In this document: positions 8,672 through 16,893 of the stretch, in pieces
How the letters are laid out: each line of letters starts with the position of its first letter
Position numbering within the stretch: position 1 is the stretch's first letter
Source: Paenibacillus chondroitinus NBRC 15376
GTDB taxonomy: Bacteria > Bacillota > Bacilli > Paenibacillales > NBRC-103111
Length of the DNA: 64,000 nucleotides
Direction: 5' to 3'
Assembly (NCBI RefSeq): GCF_004000765.1
Contig: NZ_BILW01000004.1
Coordinates: 186,001-250,000 of the forward strand
Program-made: the position numbers and the translations under genes
Notes under the pieces: model-generated
What the model was told of the DNA's origin: nothing
Database searches by the model: none
What the model saw: the letters and a program-made list of their open reading frames with translations, nothing else

Positions 8672-10639
8672 ATGACTGAGCAACTAGAATTTGCTAATGG
8701 AAAAGCCCCAACATCGGATTACGATGTCGATGATATTCAAGTACTGGAAGGGCTTGTTGCTGTTCGTAAACGACCAGGGATGTATATCGGCAGCACGAGT
8801 TCTTCCGGTTTGCACCATTTGATTTGGGAAATTGTCGATAATGCGGTAGATGAACATCTTGCCAAATACTGCTCCAAAATCAGTGTGACCATACATAAAG
8901 ATCAGTCCATCACGGTGCAGGATAACGGTCGGGGGATTCCGACAGGTATGCATAAGACAGGAGTTCCTACGCCGCAGGTCGTGTTTACGATTCTTCATGC
9001 CGGAGGCAAGTTCGGAGGTGCTGGATACAAGAAATCCGGAGGTCTGCATGGCGTTGGTGCTTCGGTTACGAATGCTCTCTCAGAGTGGCTGGAAGTTGAA
9101 ATTTATCGCGAAGGCAAAGTGCACAAAATGCGCTTTGAATACTGGGTCGATGATGCTGGTATTGAGCATGTGGGTGAACAGGTTACGAAGCTTGAAGTTA
9201 TAGGCAATACGAACCGGACAGGGACTAAAGTTACGTTCAAGCCGGACAAACGCGTATTCCAAGGCGGCACCACCATTTCCTACGACACCTTATCCGAGCG
9301 GTTGCAAGAGATTGCCTTCTTGAATTCGGGGTTACAGGTTAATTTAAAAGATGAGCGCACGGATAAACAGGATTCATTCCAGTATGAAGGCGGCGCCAGC
9401 CAATTTGTTGAATTCTTGAATGAAGAGAAGACGGTGCTTCATCCCGTTATTCATTTTGCCTCTGAGAAGGACGAAATTGAAGTGGAAGTGGCTCTTCAGT
9501 ACAATGATGGCTACACAGAAACAATCGCCTCATTCGTGAACGCAATCCCGACCCGCGGCGGCGGTACGCATGAAACGGGTTTTAAAACGGCTTATACAAG
9601 GGTCATGAATGAATATGCACGTAAAGCGGGCATTCTCAAAGAGAAAGAGAAAAACCTTGACGGTACCGACCTAAGAGAAGGTATGATGGTCGTAATCAAT
9701 ATTAAGATGGGCGATGTCGAATTCGTCGGTCAAACCAAGGATCAGCTTGGAAGCGCTATTGCAAGAAGTGCGGTGGATGCGGTTGTTTCGGACAAGATGA
9801 CGGTGTTCCTGGAAGAAAATCCGCAAATCGCGCAGATGATGCTGAAGAAGGCTGTTCAAGCTTCTAAAGCCCGTGAAGCAGCTCGTAAAGCTAGAGAAGA
9901 AATTCGCAGCGGGAAAAAAGGGAAAAGCGAGAGCTCTAACCTTGGCGGCAAGCTAACCCCTGCGCAATCCAAGGATTTGCAGCGCAATGAATTGTTCGTC
10001 GTTGAGGGAGATTCTGCGGGAGGTTCCGCGAAACAAGGACGCGACTCCAAGCATCAAGCGATTTTGCCGCTAAAAGGGAAGCCAATGAACCCTGAAAAGG
10101 CAAAGCTTCTCGATATTATGAAAAACGACGAGTATAAAGCGATCATTGCGGCAATCGGAGCAGGAGTCGGCTCTGAGTTCGAAGTTGAAGAAATGAACTA
10201 CGGTAAAATTATTATTATGACGGATGCGGATACTGACGGCGCACATATTCAAGTGCTGCTTCTGACGTTCTTCTATCGCTACATGAAGCCTATGATTGAT
10301 GCAGGCAAGGTGTACATTGCGCAGCCGCCGCTTTACAAAGTAACGAGAAAAGGCAAAAATGGCGGCTATAAATATGCATGGACCGATGACCAATTGCAGC
10401 AAGTTGTGAAAGAGCTTGGCAAGAATACCGAGTTACAGCGGTACAAAGGACTTGGCGAGATGAATCCGGAGCAGTTATGGGAAACAACCATGAATCCGGA
10501 GAGTCGGCAACTGCTGCAGGTTCAGATTGAAGACGCTGCGAAAGCGGAGCGCCGAGTAACAACCTTAATGGGCGATAAAGTGGATCCGCGTAAACGCTGG
10601 ATTATCGAGAACGTCGATTTTACCGAATATGTAGAGTAG
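8672..10639 (+). CDS. parE: DNA topoisomerase IV subunit B
   Basis: The 655-residue ATPase subunit of topoisomerase IV, which unlinks daughter chromosomes. The GHKL ATPase site is visible (RPGMYIGS; EIVDNAVDE with Glu53 and Asn57), followed by the transducer and a TOPRIM domain (EGDSAGG near residue 446, then MTDADTDGAHI). The segment LPLKGKPMNPEKAK and the adjacent parC gene separate it from GyrB. The family's usual DEAL after the Asn motif reads DEHL here. AAGGAGGG lies ahead of the ATG. parC follows after 24 bases. Confidence 0.96.
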   Translation: MTEQLEFANGKAPTSDYDVDDIQVLEGLVAVRKRPGMYIGSTSSSGLHHLIWEIVDNAVDEHLAKYCSKISVTIHKDQSITVQDNGRGIPTGMHKTGVPTPQVVFTILHAGGKFGGAGYKKSGGLHGVGASVTNALSEWLEVEIYREGKVHKMRFEYWVDDAGIEHVGEQVTKLEVIGNTNRTGTKVTFKPDKRVFQGGTTISYDTLSERLQEIAFLNSGLQVNLKDERTDKQDSFQYEGGASQFVEFLNEEKTVLHPVIHFASEKDEIEVEVALQYNDGYTETIASFVNAIPTRGGGTHETGFKTAYTRVMNEYARKAGILKEKEKNLDGTDLREGMMVVINIKMGDVEFVGQTKDQLGSAIARSAVDAVVSDKMTVFLEENPQIAQMMLKKAVQASKAREAARKAREEIRSGKKGKSESSNLGGKLTPAQSKDLQRNELFVVEGDSAGGSAKQGRDSKHQAILPLKGKPMNPEKAKLLDIMKNDEYKAIIAAIGAGVGSEFEVEEMNYGKIIIMTDADTDGAHIQVLLLTFFYRYMKPMIDAGKVYIAQPPLYKVTRKGKNGGYKYAWTDDQLQQVVKELGKNTELQRYKGLGEMNPEQLWETTMNPESRQLLQVQIEDAAKAERRVTTLMGDKVDPRKRWIIENVDFTEYVE

Positions 10640-10663
10640 ACCAAAAAGAGTGGTGACTGAAAG

Positions 10664-13105
10664 TTGGGTATTTTAGAAGAATTTTTACCGGCCTATCTGG
10701 AAGAGATCGTTGGCGATCGATTCGGGCGTTATTCCAAATACATTATCCAGGATCGCGCGATCCCGGATGTCAGGGACGGCTTAAAGCCTGTACAACGACG
10801 CGTATTGTATGCGATGTACGACTCAGGGAATACCCCTGATAAACCATATCGCAAGTCCGCAAAAACGGTCGGCGATGTGATGGGGAACTATCATCCCCAT
10901 GGAGATGCCTCTATTTACGATGGTATGGTTCGTATGGCACAGCCTTGGAAGATGGGTCATACACTTGTAGATGGCCATGGAAACTGGGGATCACTGGATG
11001 ATGATCCGCCGGCAGCGATGCGGTACACAGAAGCAAGGCTCTCAGAAATTGCGATGGAACTGCTTCGTGATATTGAGAAACGTACCGTCATGTTCAAAGA
11101 TAATTTTGATAACTCCACGAAGGAGCCAGTTGTGCTCCCAGCGCGTTATCCGAATCTGCTTGTGAACGGCGTAAGCGGCATTTCGGCAGGTTTTGCGACT
11201 GAAATTCCGCCGCATAACTTGCGTGAAATTATTGATGCTTGTACAGCGATGATCGATAAGCCTGAGATGACAGTTGAAGAGTTAATGACCATCGTTAAAG
11301 GTCCTGACTTCCCTACCTCCGGGATCATTATGGGTGAAGAGGGGATTCGTGAAGCTTATCGCACTGGCAAAGGCCGTATCTACATAAGGTCCAAAACAGC
11401 GATCGAAGATATGCGCGGCGGAAGACAACAAATTGTGATCACGGAAATTCCGTATCAAGTCGTGAAAGCGCGCCTTGTAACGGCAATGGAAAACATCCGT
11501 CTTGAGAAGAAAGTCGAGGGTATCGCGGAGGTTCGGGACGAAAGCGGACGTAACGGATTACGAATCGTCATTGAACTGAAAAAGGATGCGGATGCGCAAG
11601 GGATTTTAGCTTATTTGCTGAAGAAGACGGACTTGCAAGTCACGTACAATTTCAATATGGTGGCGATTGTTAATAAAGCGCCGCGCCAATTGGGCATTCG
11701 CGAAATTCTGGAAGCTTACATTGAGCATCAAAAGGAAGTTGTCACGTTCCGTTCGCAATATGAGCTTGAGAAAGCGGAAGACCGCGCTCACGTGCTGGAA
11801 GGGCTAGTCAAAGCGCTTAACATATTGGACGAAGTGATCGCAACGATCAAAGCGTCCAAAAATCGGCAGGATGCTCAAAACAATCTGATGGAGAAATTCG
11901 GCTTTTCCGAGCGTCAAGCGGACGCCATTCTCGTCTTGCAATTATACCGGTTAACGAATTTAGAAATTACAACTCTTGAAAAAGAGTTGAAAGATGTTGA
12001 AAAAACAATTGCTTATTTACGTGGCATTTTGGGCAGCTTGAAAAAGCTCTTAGGTGTCATTAAAGATGAAATGGGCGAAATCCGGAAGAAATACGGCATT
12101 GAGCGCCGTTCAGCGATTCAGGGCGAGGTTGAGGAGCTGAAAGTTAATCTGGAAGTGCTCGTCAATCCGGAAGACGTATTCGTCACGCTTTCTAACGAAG
12201 GCTACTTGAAACGCACTAGCAAGCTTTCGTTTACACGATCCGGCGGTGAACTGGAAAATACAGGTCTCAAGGAAGGCGACTACTTGCGCTTCTTGCTAGA
12301 CGTGAATACGATTGAGAGCTTGCTGATCTTCACGAAAAAAGGCCAATACTACTTATTGCCCGTCCATCAAGTGCCAGAGTACAAATGGAAAGAAAATGGT
12401 ACCGCCATCGTCAATGTCATTCCAATCGCCAAAGAAGACCGTATCGTTAATGTGATTCCGGTCAAAGGCTTTGAAGATCCAACGAAATCGCTTGTGTTCG
12501 TCACTCGCAAGGGCCAAGTGAAGCGTACGGAGCTCAAAGAGTACATGACGAATCGCTCCAATGGACTTGTCGCTTGTAAGCTGGCTGAGCAAGATGAAGT
12601 ACTTCATGTGCATCTCAGCGATAACACGAAGGAAATCCTGCTTGTCACGAAACTGGGCATGAGCATCCGCTTCCGCGAGGAAGAAGTAAACCCGATGGGC
12701 CGTGCAGCCGCTGGTGTGCGCGGCATCCAGCTCAAAGATGACGATGATGTCGTCTCAGCTGAGTGGATTTATGGGGATGAGGGGGAAGTGCTCGTTATCT
12801 CAGACCTCGGGTATGCCAAACGGTCCCTTGTCGTAGATTATCCGATTCAAGGGCGTGGAGGAAAAGGAATTCTCACCTTTGAATTTAAAGAAGGCAAGCG
12901 TGTGAGACCGAATGGAACAGGTTTAATCCGAACATTCATTGTGAAAATGGATTATCAGATTACAGCTGTGATGAGTAATGGAGAGAAACTTCGCTTCTCG
13001 ACGGAGACAGCGCCACTGGAAGATCGTAAAGCGCAAGGCAAGCAGCTTATCCCTGTTACCAAAACAGAATCCATTATAGATGTCCTGCGTTTCCCTCAGT
13101 CATAA
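10664..13105 (+). CDS. parC: DNA topoisomerase IV subunit A
   Basis: The 813-residue breakage-reunion subunit. The active-site tyrosine is Tyr121 in AAMRYTEARL. The quinolone region reads HPHGDASIYD: Ala82 and Asp86 stand where E. coli ParC has Ser80 and Glu84. Behind the core (about residues 1-490) come the six-bladed beta-pinwheel repeats of the C-terminal DNA-wrapping domain. It starts at TTG (10664) with a modest GGTGA site, 24 bases behind parE; no nearby ATG fits the conserved N-terminus. Transcription probably ends at the long hairpin 50 bases downstream. Confidence 0.96.
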   Translation: MGILEEFLPAYLEEIVGDRFGRYSKYIIQDRAIPDVRDGLKPVQRRVLYAMYDSGNTPDKPYRKSAKTVGDVMGNYHPHGDASIYDGMVRMAQPWKMGHTLVDGHGNWGSLDDDPPAAMRYTEARLSEIAMELLRDIEKRTVMFKDNFDNSTKEPVVLPARYPNLLVNGVSGISAGFATEIPPHNLREIIDACTAMIDKPEMTVEELMTIVKGPDFPTSGIIMGEEGIREAYRTGKGRIYIRSKTAIEDMRGGRQQIVITEIPYQVVKARLVTAMENIRLEKKVEGIAEVRDESGRNGLRIVIELKKDADAQGILAYLLKKTDLQVTYNFNMVAIVNKAPRQLGIREILEAYIEHQKEVVTFRSQYELEKAEDRAHVLEGLVKALNILDEVIATIKASKNRQDAQNNLMEKFGFSERQADAILVLQLYRLTNLEITTLEKELKDVEKTIAYLRGILGSLKKLLGVIKDEMGEIRKKYGIERRSAIQGEVEELKVNLEVLVNPEDVFVTLSNEGYLKRTSKLSFTRSGGELENTGLKEGDYLRFLLDVNTIESLLIFTKKGQYYLLPVHQVPEYKWKENGTAIVNVIPIAKEDRIVNVIPVKGFEDPTKSLVFVTRKGQVKRTELKEYMTNRSNGLVACKLAEQDEVLHVHLSDNTKEILLVTKLGMSIRFREEEVNPMGRAAAGVRGIQLKDDDDVVSAEWIYGDEGEVLVISDLGYAKRSLVVDYPIQGRGGKGILTFEFKEGKRVRPNGTGLIRTFIVKMDYQITAVMSNGEKLRFSTETAPLEDRKAQGKQLIPVTKTESIIDVLRFPQS

Positions 13106-13353
13106 CTGACCGTAGGCGGATCCAGCTTCTCCATCAGCATAAAAGCTAACTCTAATAAGACCCACAGGGGCATCGGTTCGTCTAATCGATCCAGCCACTG
13201 TGGGTCTTTCAGCATGCCGGCCTCTAGTGCCTTTTTGCCAAGCTCCATTTTCCAATCGTCCACGTTGAACCACTCCTTAGCATAATCTGCAAATCTGACT
13301 GCTTCACAGTATATGTTAGAAGTGGGCGGAATGTTAAAAAGAAGTCGAGACAT
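13096..13353 (-). CDS. Small hypothetical protein, convergent with parC
   Basis: An 85-residue frame whose 3' end overlaps the last ten bases of parC on the other strand. The product is rich in Leu, Trp and acidic residues, with an amphipathic C-terminal half around DPQWLDRLDEPMPLWVLLE. I do not recognise it. Its amino-acid make-up looks like a folded protein and the frame fills the gap between parC and marR. Against it: no clear ribosome site ahead of the ATG, and it contains the long stem-loop that looks like the parC terminator. A shorter start at an internal Met is possible. Confidence 0.5.
   Translation of the reverse strand: MSRLLFNIPPTSNIYCEAVRFADYAKEWFNVDDWKMELGKKALEAGMLKDPQWLDRLDEPMPLWVLLELAFMLMEKLDPPTVSYD
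13157..13208 (+). terminator. Long-loop hairpin, probable parC terminator
   Basis: AAGACCCACAG and CTGTGGGTCTT form a perfect 11-bp stem around a 30-base loop that holds a smaller ATCG/CGAT stem. Only a short T run follows, so termination strength is uncertain. It lies inside the convergent small reading frame. Confidence 0.5.
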
Positions 13354-13472
13354 TCTTCAAGTTCGGACAAAGTTGTGGATGGCTCGACAACATGCCACAG
13401 CATGTACCGGAAATGTGCAGCTTTTGTAGGAAAGTATTAACGGCATTAACCTTTTAACCAGTGAAAATGCGT

Positions 13473-13480
13473 GCTATACT
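13473..13480 (+). promoter_or_regulatory. Extended -10 promoter of the marR-type gene
   Basis: TGCTATACT is an extended -10 element (hexamer at 13475-13480) with a poor -35 (TTTTAA at 13452). It sits where an upstream in-frame GTG would begin and shows that translation must start further downstream. Confidence 0.6.
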
Positions 13481-13512
13481 TGCGTTATAGTAGATGTTGG
13501 AAGCGAGTTGAT

Positions 13513-13923
13513 GTGAGGTTGTATTCCGATGAGTTTGGAAAGCTGTGGCTGAAATTGTCTAAGGAATTGAAGAGCCAGATGGAAGTAGGATTAGCGCCTA
13601 CGATTACAGAAGGGCAGCTTAACGTATTAGAATTGCTTATGACGAACGAGCGTATGAAGCCTTCAGATCTAATCGAATATCTATCTACAACACCTGCAGC
13701 GGTTACAACGCTATTAGATCGTATGGAGAAAAGTGAATTAATCGTACGGGTGCGCGATGAGAAAGACCGCCGTATCGTGTGGGTGCACGTAACAGACAAA
13801 GGAAAAGCGGAATGCGAGCGAGGTACGTTAGTCCGTGAACAACTGCTGGACACTTACCTGAGCCGCGTTTCCGCCCATAATCAGAAACTGCTTATTTATT
13901 TGTTGGGGAAAGTCGCTAATTAG
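13513..13923 (+). CDS. MarR family transcriptional regulator
   Basis: A 136-residue winged-helix repressor. The recognition region is visible: SDLIEYLSTTPAAVTTLLDRME, followed by the wing with VRDEKDRRIVWVHVTDKG. The frame is open back to 13471, but that GTG overlaps the -10 box; GTG 13513 has GGAAG nine bases upstream and gives the usual family N-terminus, so it is preferred. The gene stands alone, transcribed toward the minus-strand RNA-modification genes. MarR proteins usually respond to small aromatic ligands or oxidants; neither ligand nor target is evident here. Confidence 0.88.
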   Translation: MRLYSDEFGKLWLKLSKELKSQMEVGLAPTITEGQLNVLELLMTNERMKPSDLIEYLSTTPAAVTTLLDRMEKSELIVRVRDEKDRRIVWVHVTDKGKAECERGTLVREQLLDTYLSRVSAHNQKLLIYLLGKVAN

Positions 13924-13955
13924 TTGCAGTAGCGACACTCCGGTTCGGGTTGAAT

Positions 13956-14669
13956 TTACAATTCTGGGATTGTAAATTCACTCCATGGCCGCTGCACAGG
14001 CGGCAGCGACCGAAAGCGCATCGTTTCTTTGAGAGTTGGATGCTCAAAGGACAGAGCCGTCGCCCAGAGCGCTAGCTGCTGGCCGGGCTTGTTGACCGCG
14101 CTGCCGTAGCGCTGGTCGCCGTACAGCGTGCAGCCGATGGCGGCCATCTGCACCCGGATTTGATGCGGCCGCCCGGTATGCAGCTTGATCTGAATCAAGC
14201 TGAGACTGTCTTGGCTGCCGAGCAGCTTATAATCCAGCACAGCCTCCTTGGCATCGTGCTGGCCTGGTTTGACAACGCTGACGGTATTCGTCCGCGTGTC
14301 CTTCCAGAGCCAGTGACGCAGCGTTGCCGTCGGCTGTGGCGGTTTGCCATGCACAATAGCGACATACGTTTTGTCGAGATGCCTAGTTCTTACCGCGTCC
14401 GACAGCCGTGACGCGGCCTTTGACGTTTTGGCGAAGACCATCACGCCGCCTACAGGCCTGTCAAGCCGGTGGACAAGCCCGAGGTAGACATTGCCGGGCT
14501 TGTTGTGCCGATGCTTGATATCCGCCTTCAGGACGTTCAGCAGATCAGGATCACGCGAGTCGTCCTCTTGTGTTGGCATGTTCACGGGCTTCTCTACCAC
14601 GAGAATGTGGTTGTCTTCGAAAAGGATCGGAATTTGCGATGCTCCCGAAACATCTTTAGTTCCAGTCAT
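13956..14669 (-). CDS. RluA family pseudouridine synthase
   Basis: A 237-residue enzyme that isomerises uridine to pseudouridine in rRNA or tRNA. The catalytic motif is VHRLDRPVGG with Asp70; LHTGRPHQIRVQ and YGDQRYG follow as in RluA/RluD-type synthases. It has no N-terminal S4 domain, so it is the short form. The ATG lies one base after the stop of the methyltransferase gene upstream, so both are co-transcribed and serve RNA modification. The DNA of this gene is visibly richer in G and C than its neighbours. Its last 28 bases form an inverted repeat, GAATTTACAAT against ATTGTAAATTC, without a T run. Confidence 0.92.
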   Translation of the reverse strand: MTGTKDVSGASQIPILFEDNHILVVEKPVNMPTQEDDSRDPDLLNVLKADIKHRHNKPGNVYLGLVHRLDRPVGGVMVFAKTSKAASRLSDAVRTRHLDKTYVAIVHGKPPQPTATLRHWLWKDTRTNTVSVVKPGQHDAKEAVLDYKLLGSQDSLSLIQIKLHTGRPHQIRVQMAAIGCTLYGDQRYGSAVNKPGQQLALWATALSFEHPTLKETMRFRSLPPVQRPWSEFTIPEL

Positions 14670-14670
14670 A

Positions 14671-15537
14671 TTAGGACTCCCAGCGTCCCAGAATACCGCA
14701 AGGGAGCATTAAGCCGGAGTGCGTGATCGGCAAGCCGATTTCTCCACTTGAGATCGTACCGCCATGCTTGCTTTTCATCGCCATCGTTAAGATGTTTTGC
14801 AGGACCGTAGCCGAAATACCTGTTGTATAAGAGTTAATTAACAGGAACAAAGGATTGTCGGTCAAGATCGTCTGGCAGGTTTGAATGAAAGGGAAGAGGT
14901 CATCTTCCAGTTTCCAAGTCTCGCCATTAGGTCCACGCCCGTAAGAGGGAGGATCCATGATGATCGCATCATATTTGCTGCCGCGGCGCTGTTCTCTTTG
15001 CACGAATTTGAATACGTCATCCGTAATGAAACGTACAGGACGGCTGCCCATGCCGCTGAGATGCAGGTTCTCCTTCGCCCATTGTACAACACCTTTGGAG
15101 GCATCAACGTGGCAAACTTCTGCTCCTGCATAAGCGCAGGCCAGAGAAGCTCCACCTGTATAAGCGAATAGGTTCAATACCTTGATCGGTCTTCCGGCGT
15201 TTTGGATTTTATCAATCATCCATTTCCAGTTGACGGCTTGCTCAGGGAAGAGGCCCGTGTGCTTGAAGCTGGTTGGTTTAATATAAAAGCTCAGCTTCTG
15301 GTCGTAGGTAATGGTCCAGCGTTCCGGCAGTTCAGCATGCTGCTGCCATTGTCCGCCGCCGCTGGAGCTGCGGTGATAATGAGCATCGGCTTGACGCCAT
15401 GCGGGTGTTTCTTTTTCCAAAGGCCAAATGATTTGCGGGTCAGGTCTTCTCAATACGATCGTACCCCAGCGTTCCAGCTTTTCGCCGCCGCCGGTGTCGA
15501 GAAGTTCATAATCTACCCAGTCTTTTGCATAAAACAT
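14671..15537 (-). CDS. Class I SAM-dependent RNA (cytosine-type) methyltransferase
   Basis: A 288-residue Rossmann-fold methyltransferase of the RlmI-like group. The SAM-binding motif I is NLFAYTGGASLACAYAG (residues 122-138), the acidic motif is CHVDASKG, and the catalytic-type motif is DPPSYGRGP near residue 195. An N-terminal beta-rich part (residues 1-90) precedes it. Family members act on rRNA, though the base cannot be assigned. ATG 15537 is chosen because AAGGA lies nine bases ahead; the ATG four codons upstream has no room for a site. It is followed after one base by the pseudouridine synthase gene. Confidence 0.9.
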   Translation of the reverse strand: MFYAKDWVDYELLDTGGGEKLERWGTIVLRRPDPQIIWPLEKETPAWRQADAHYHRSSSGGGQWQQHAELPERWTITYDQKLSFYIKPTSFKHTGLFPEQAVNWKWMIDKIQNAGRPIKVLNLFAYTGGASLACAYAGAEVCHVDASKGVVQWAKENLHLSGMGSRPVRFITDDVFKFVQREQRRGSKYDAIIMDPPSYGRGPNGETWKLEDDLFPFIQTCQTILTDNPLFLLINSYTTGISATVLQNILTMAMKSKHGGTISSGEIGLPITHSGLMLPCGILGRWES

Positions 15538-15591
15538 GTTGCATTCCATCCTTCAACTTGTATACTTTAACAAACATTCATTGTACACCAT

Positions 15592-16713
15592 TTATTCACT
15601 TAAATCGATCTTTTCAATCAAACCGGGCAATTCTTTTTCTACAAATTGTTGGTAGTGAGCTTGCTCCAGTGATTGTCTTATTGAATCCTTGACGGAATCG
15701 AAAGATTTCACGGATCTGGATTCGACTTTGATCACATGGTAACCAAATTGTGTTTCAACGGGGTCGCCAACAACGCCGACAGGTTGCTCAATCGCAGCTT
15801 TCTTGAATTCAGGTACCCAACCGCTAACTTCGGCATCTTCATAAAGACCGCCGGTTTCTTTGGAGCCAGGATCGTCTGTGAGTTCTTTAGCCAGCTTCGC
15901 GAAGTCTTCACCATTCTTAAGTTTTTGCTCGACATCCTTAGCAAGCTTAAGCGCTTCTTCTTTCGTACGGGTCACACTCTTGTCCGCATTTGTTAAACCA
16001 ATCAAAATATGGCGGACGGAAGCAATCGCGTAAAAATCTTTATCTTGTTTGAGGTTGTCGTCATATTTGGCTTTAACTTGTGCATCAGTAACGCTGGACT
16101 TGATATAATTTTCTGCTGTTAATCGTCCGACGAGGTAATATTGAAGCTCCGTTTCAGTAACTTTGAAGTTCTTCAATTCTTCCAGAAACTTGGCTTCGCC
16201 ATTTTGGGATTTCCAAGTTGCCATTTGTGCAGACGCTGTATCTTTCGCCGCTTTTTGATCAGCCTCCGAAGATTTACCGTACAGAATTCTATATTGAATT
16301 AATTGGTTCAAAACGCTTTTTTGATACTCAGGGTTATCTTTTGAAGCTGCATGGCCATTATTGAAAATGCCCTGCATCGCAAAGAAAGTATCGAACTCAC
16401 CTCTTGTCACCGTACCGCCTTGATAGGTAGCAACGATTTTATTCGGGTTGATTCCGATCCAAATGGTTTCATTGGCTTCATCCCATTCGACTTTTTTTCC
16501 TAGAGCTTCACTCACGAAGCGAAGAGGGACGTAAGTAGAACCTTCGTAAACAAAACCTTTTCCATCTGCAGGCACTTTTTCGACACCATCAAACATATAT
16601 TTGATGCTGCGGAACGCCACTTCAATTTGACTGCTAGCCGCAAAAGCAGCTGTACCGCTAATTAACGAACCGATCGTTAAACCTACGATAAGTCCTTTCA
16701 CCTTGTCTTTCAT
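15592..16713 (-). CDS. PrsA-like peptidyl-prolyl isomerase with copper-amine-oxidase N-like domain
   Basis: A 373-residue exported foldase. A signal peptide (about residues 1-26, ending AFAA) is followed by a stalk-type copper amine oxidase N domain (about 30-90, including YVPLRFVSEALG), a helical chaperone part, and a parvulin domain (about 232-332, from ASVRHILIG to FGYHVIKVE). Unlike B. subtilis PrsA there is no lipobox cysteine, so it is probably released or held by the uncleaved signal. ATG 16713 has AAAGGTGG at good distance; a TTG seven codons upstream overlaps that site. Role inferred: folding of secreted proteins outside the membrane. It is divergent from glgB. Confidence 0.88.
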   Translation of the reverse strand: MKDKVKGLIVGLTIGSLISGTAAFAASSQIEVAFRSIKYMFDGVEKVPADGKGFVYEGSTYVPLRFVSEALGKKVEWDEANETIWIGINPNKIVATYQGGTVTRGEFDTFFAMQGIFNNGHAASKDNPEYQKSVLNQLIQYRILYGKSSEADQKAAKDTASAQMATWKSQNGEAKFLEELKNFKVTETELQYYLVGRLTAENYIKSSVTDAQVKAKYDDNLKQDKDFYAIASVRHILIGLTNADKSVTRTKEEALKLAKDVEQKLKNGEDFAKLAKELTDDPGSKETGGLYEDAEVSGWVPEFKKAAIEQPVGVVGDPVETQFGYHVIKVESRSVKSFDSVKDSIRQSLEQAHYQQFVEKELPGLIEKIDLSE

Positions 16714-16893
16714 AATCTGGTTTCCACCTTTCAAATGACTGTCACTTTAGTAATTCACCCAGAATAAAGGTTTTTCCTTTTTTTAATATGAGGGATTGAA
16801 GGAATTCTCCACCTGCTTGTTGTATTTGTACTGTATGTGATTAATTATTACATCCATATTTTGAAGAAAAAGGTCGATTATGGGAGGGATAAC

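Noticed and set aside
13471-13512. Upstream GTG start for the MarR-type gene
   Set aside because: It lies on the extended -10 box; the start at 13513 has a ribosome site and fits the family.
13956-13983. Inverted repeat at the end of the pseudouridine synthase gene as a terminator
   Set aside because: The 11-bp arms are AT-rich and no T run follows on either strand; it also lies within coding sequence.
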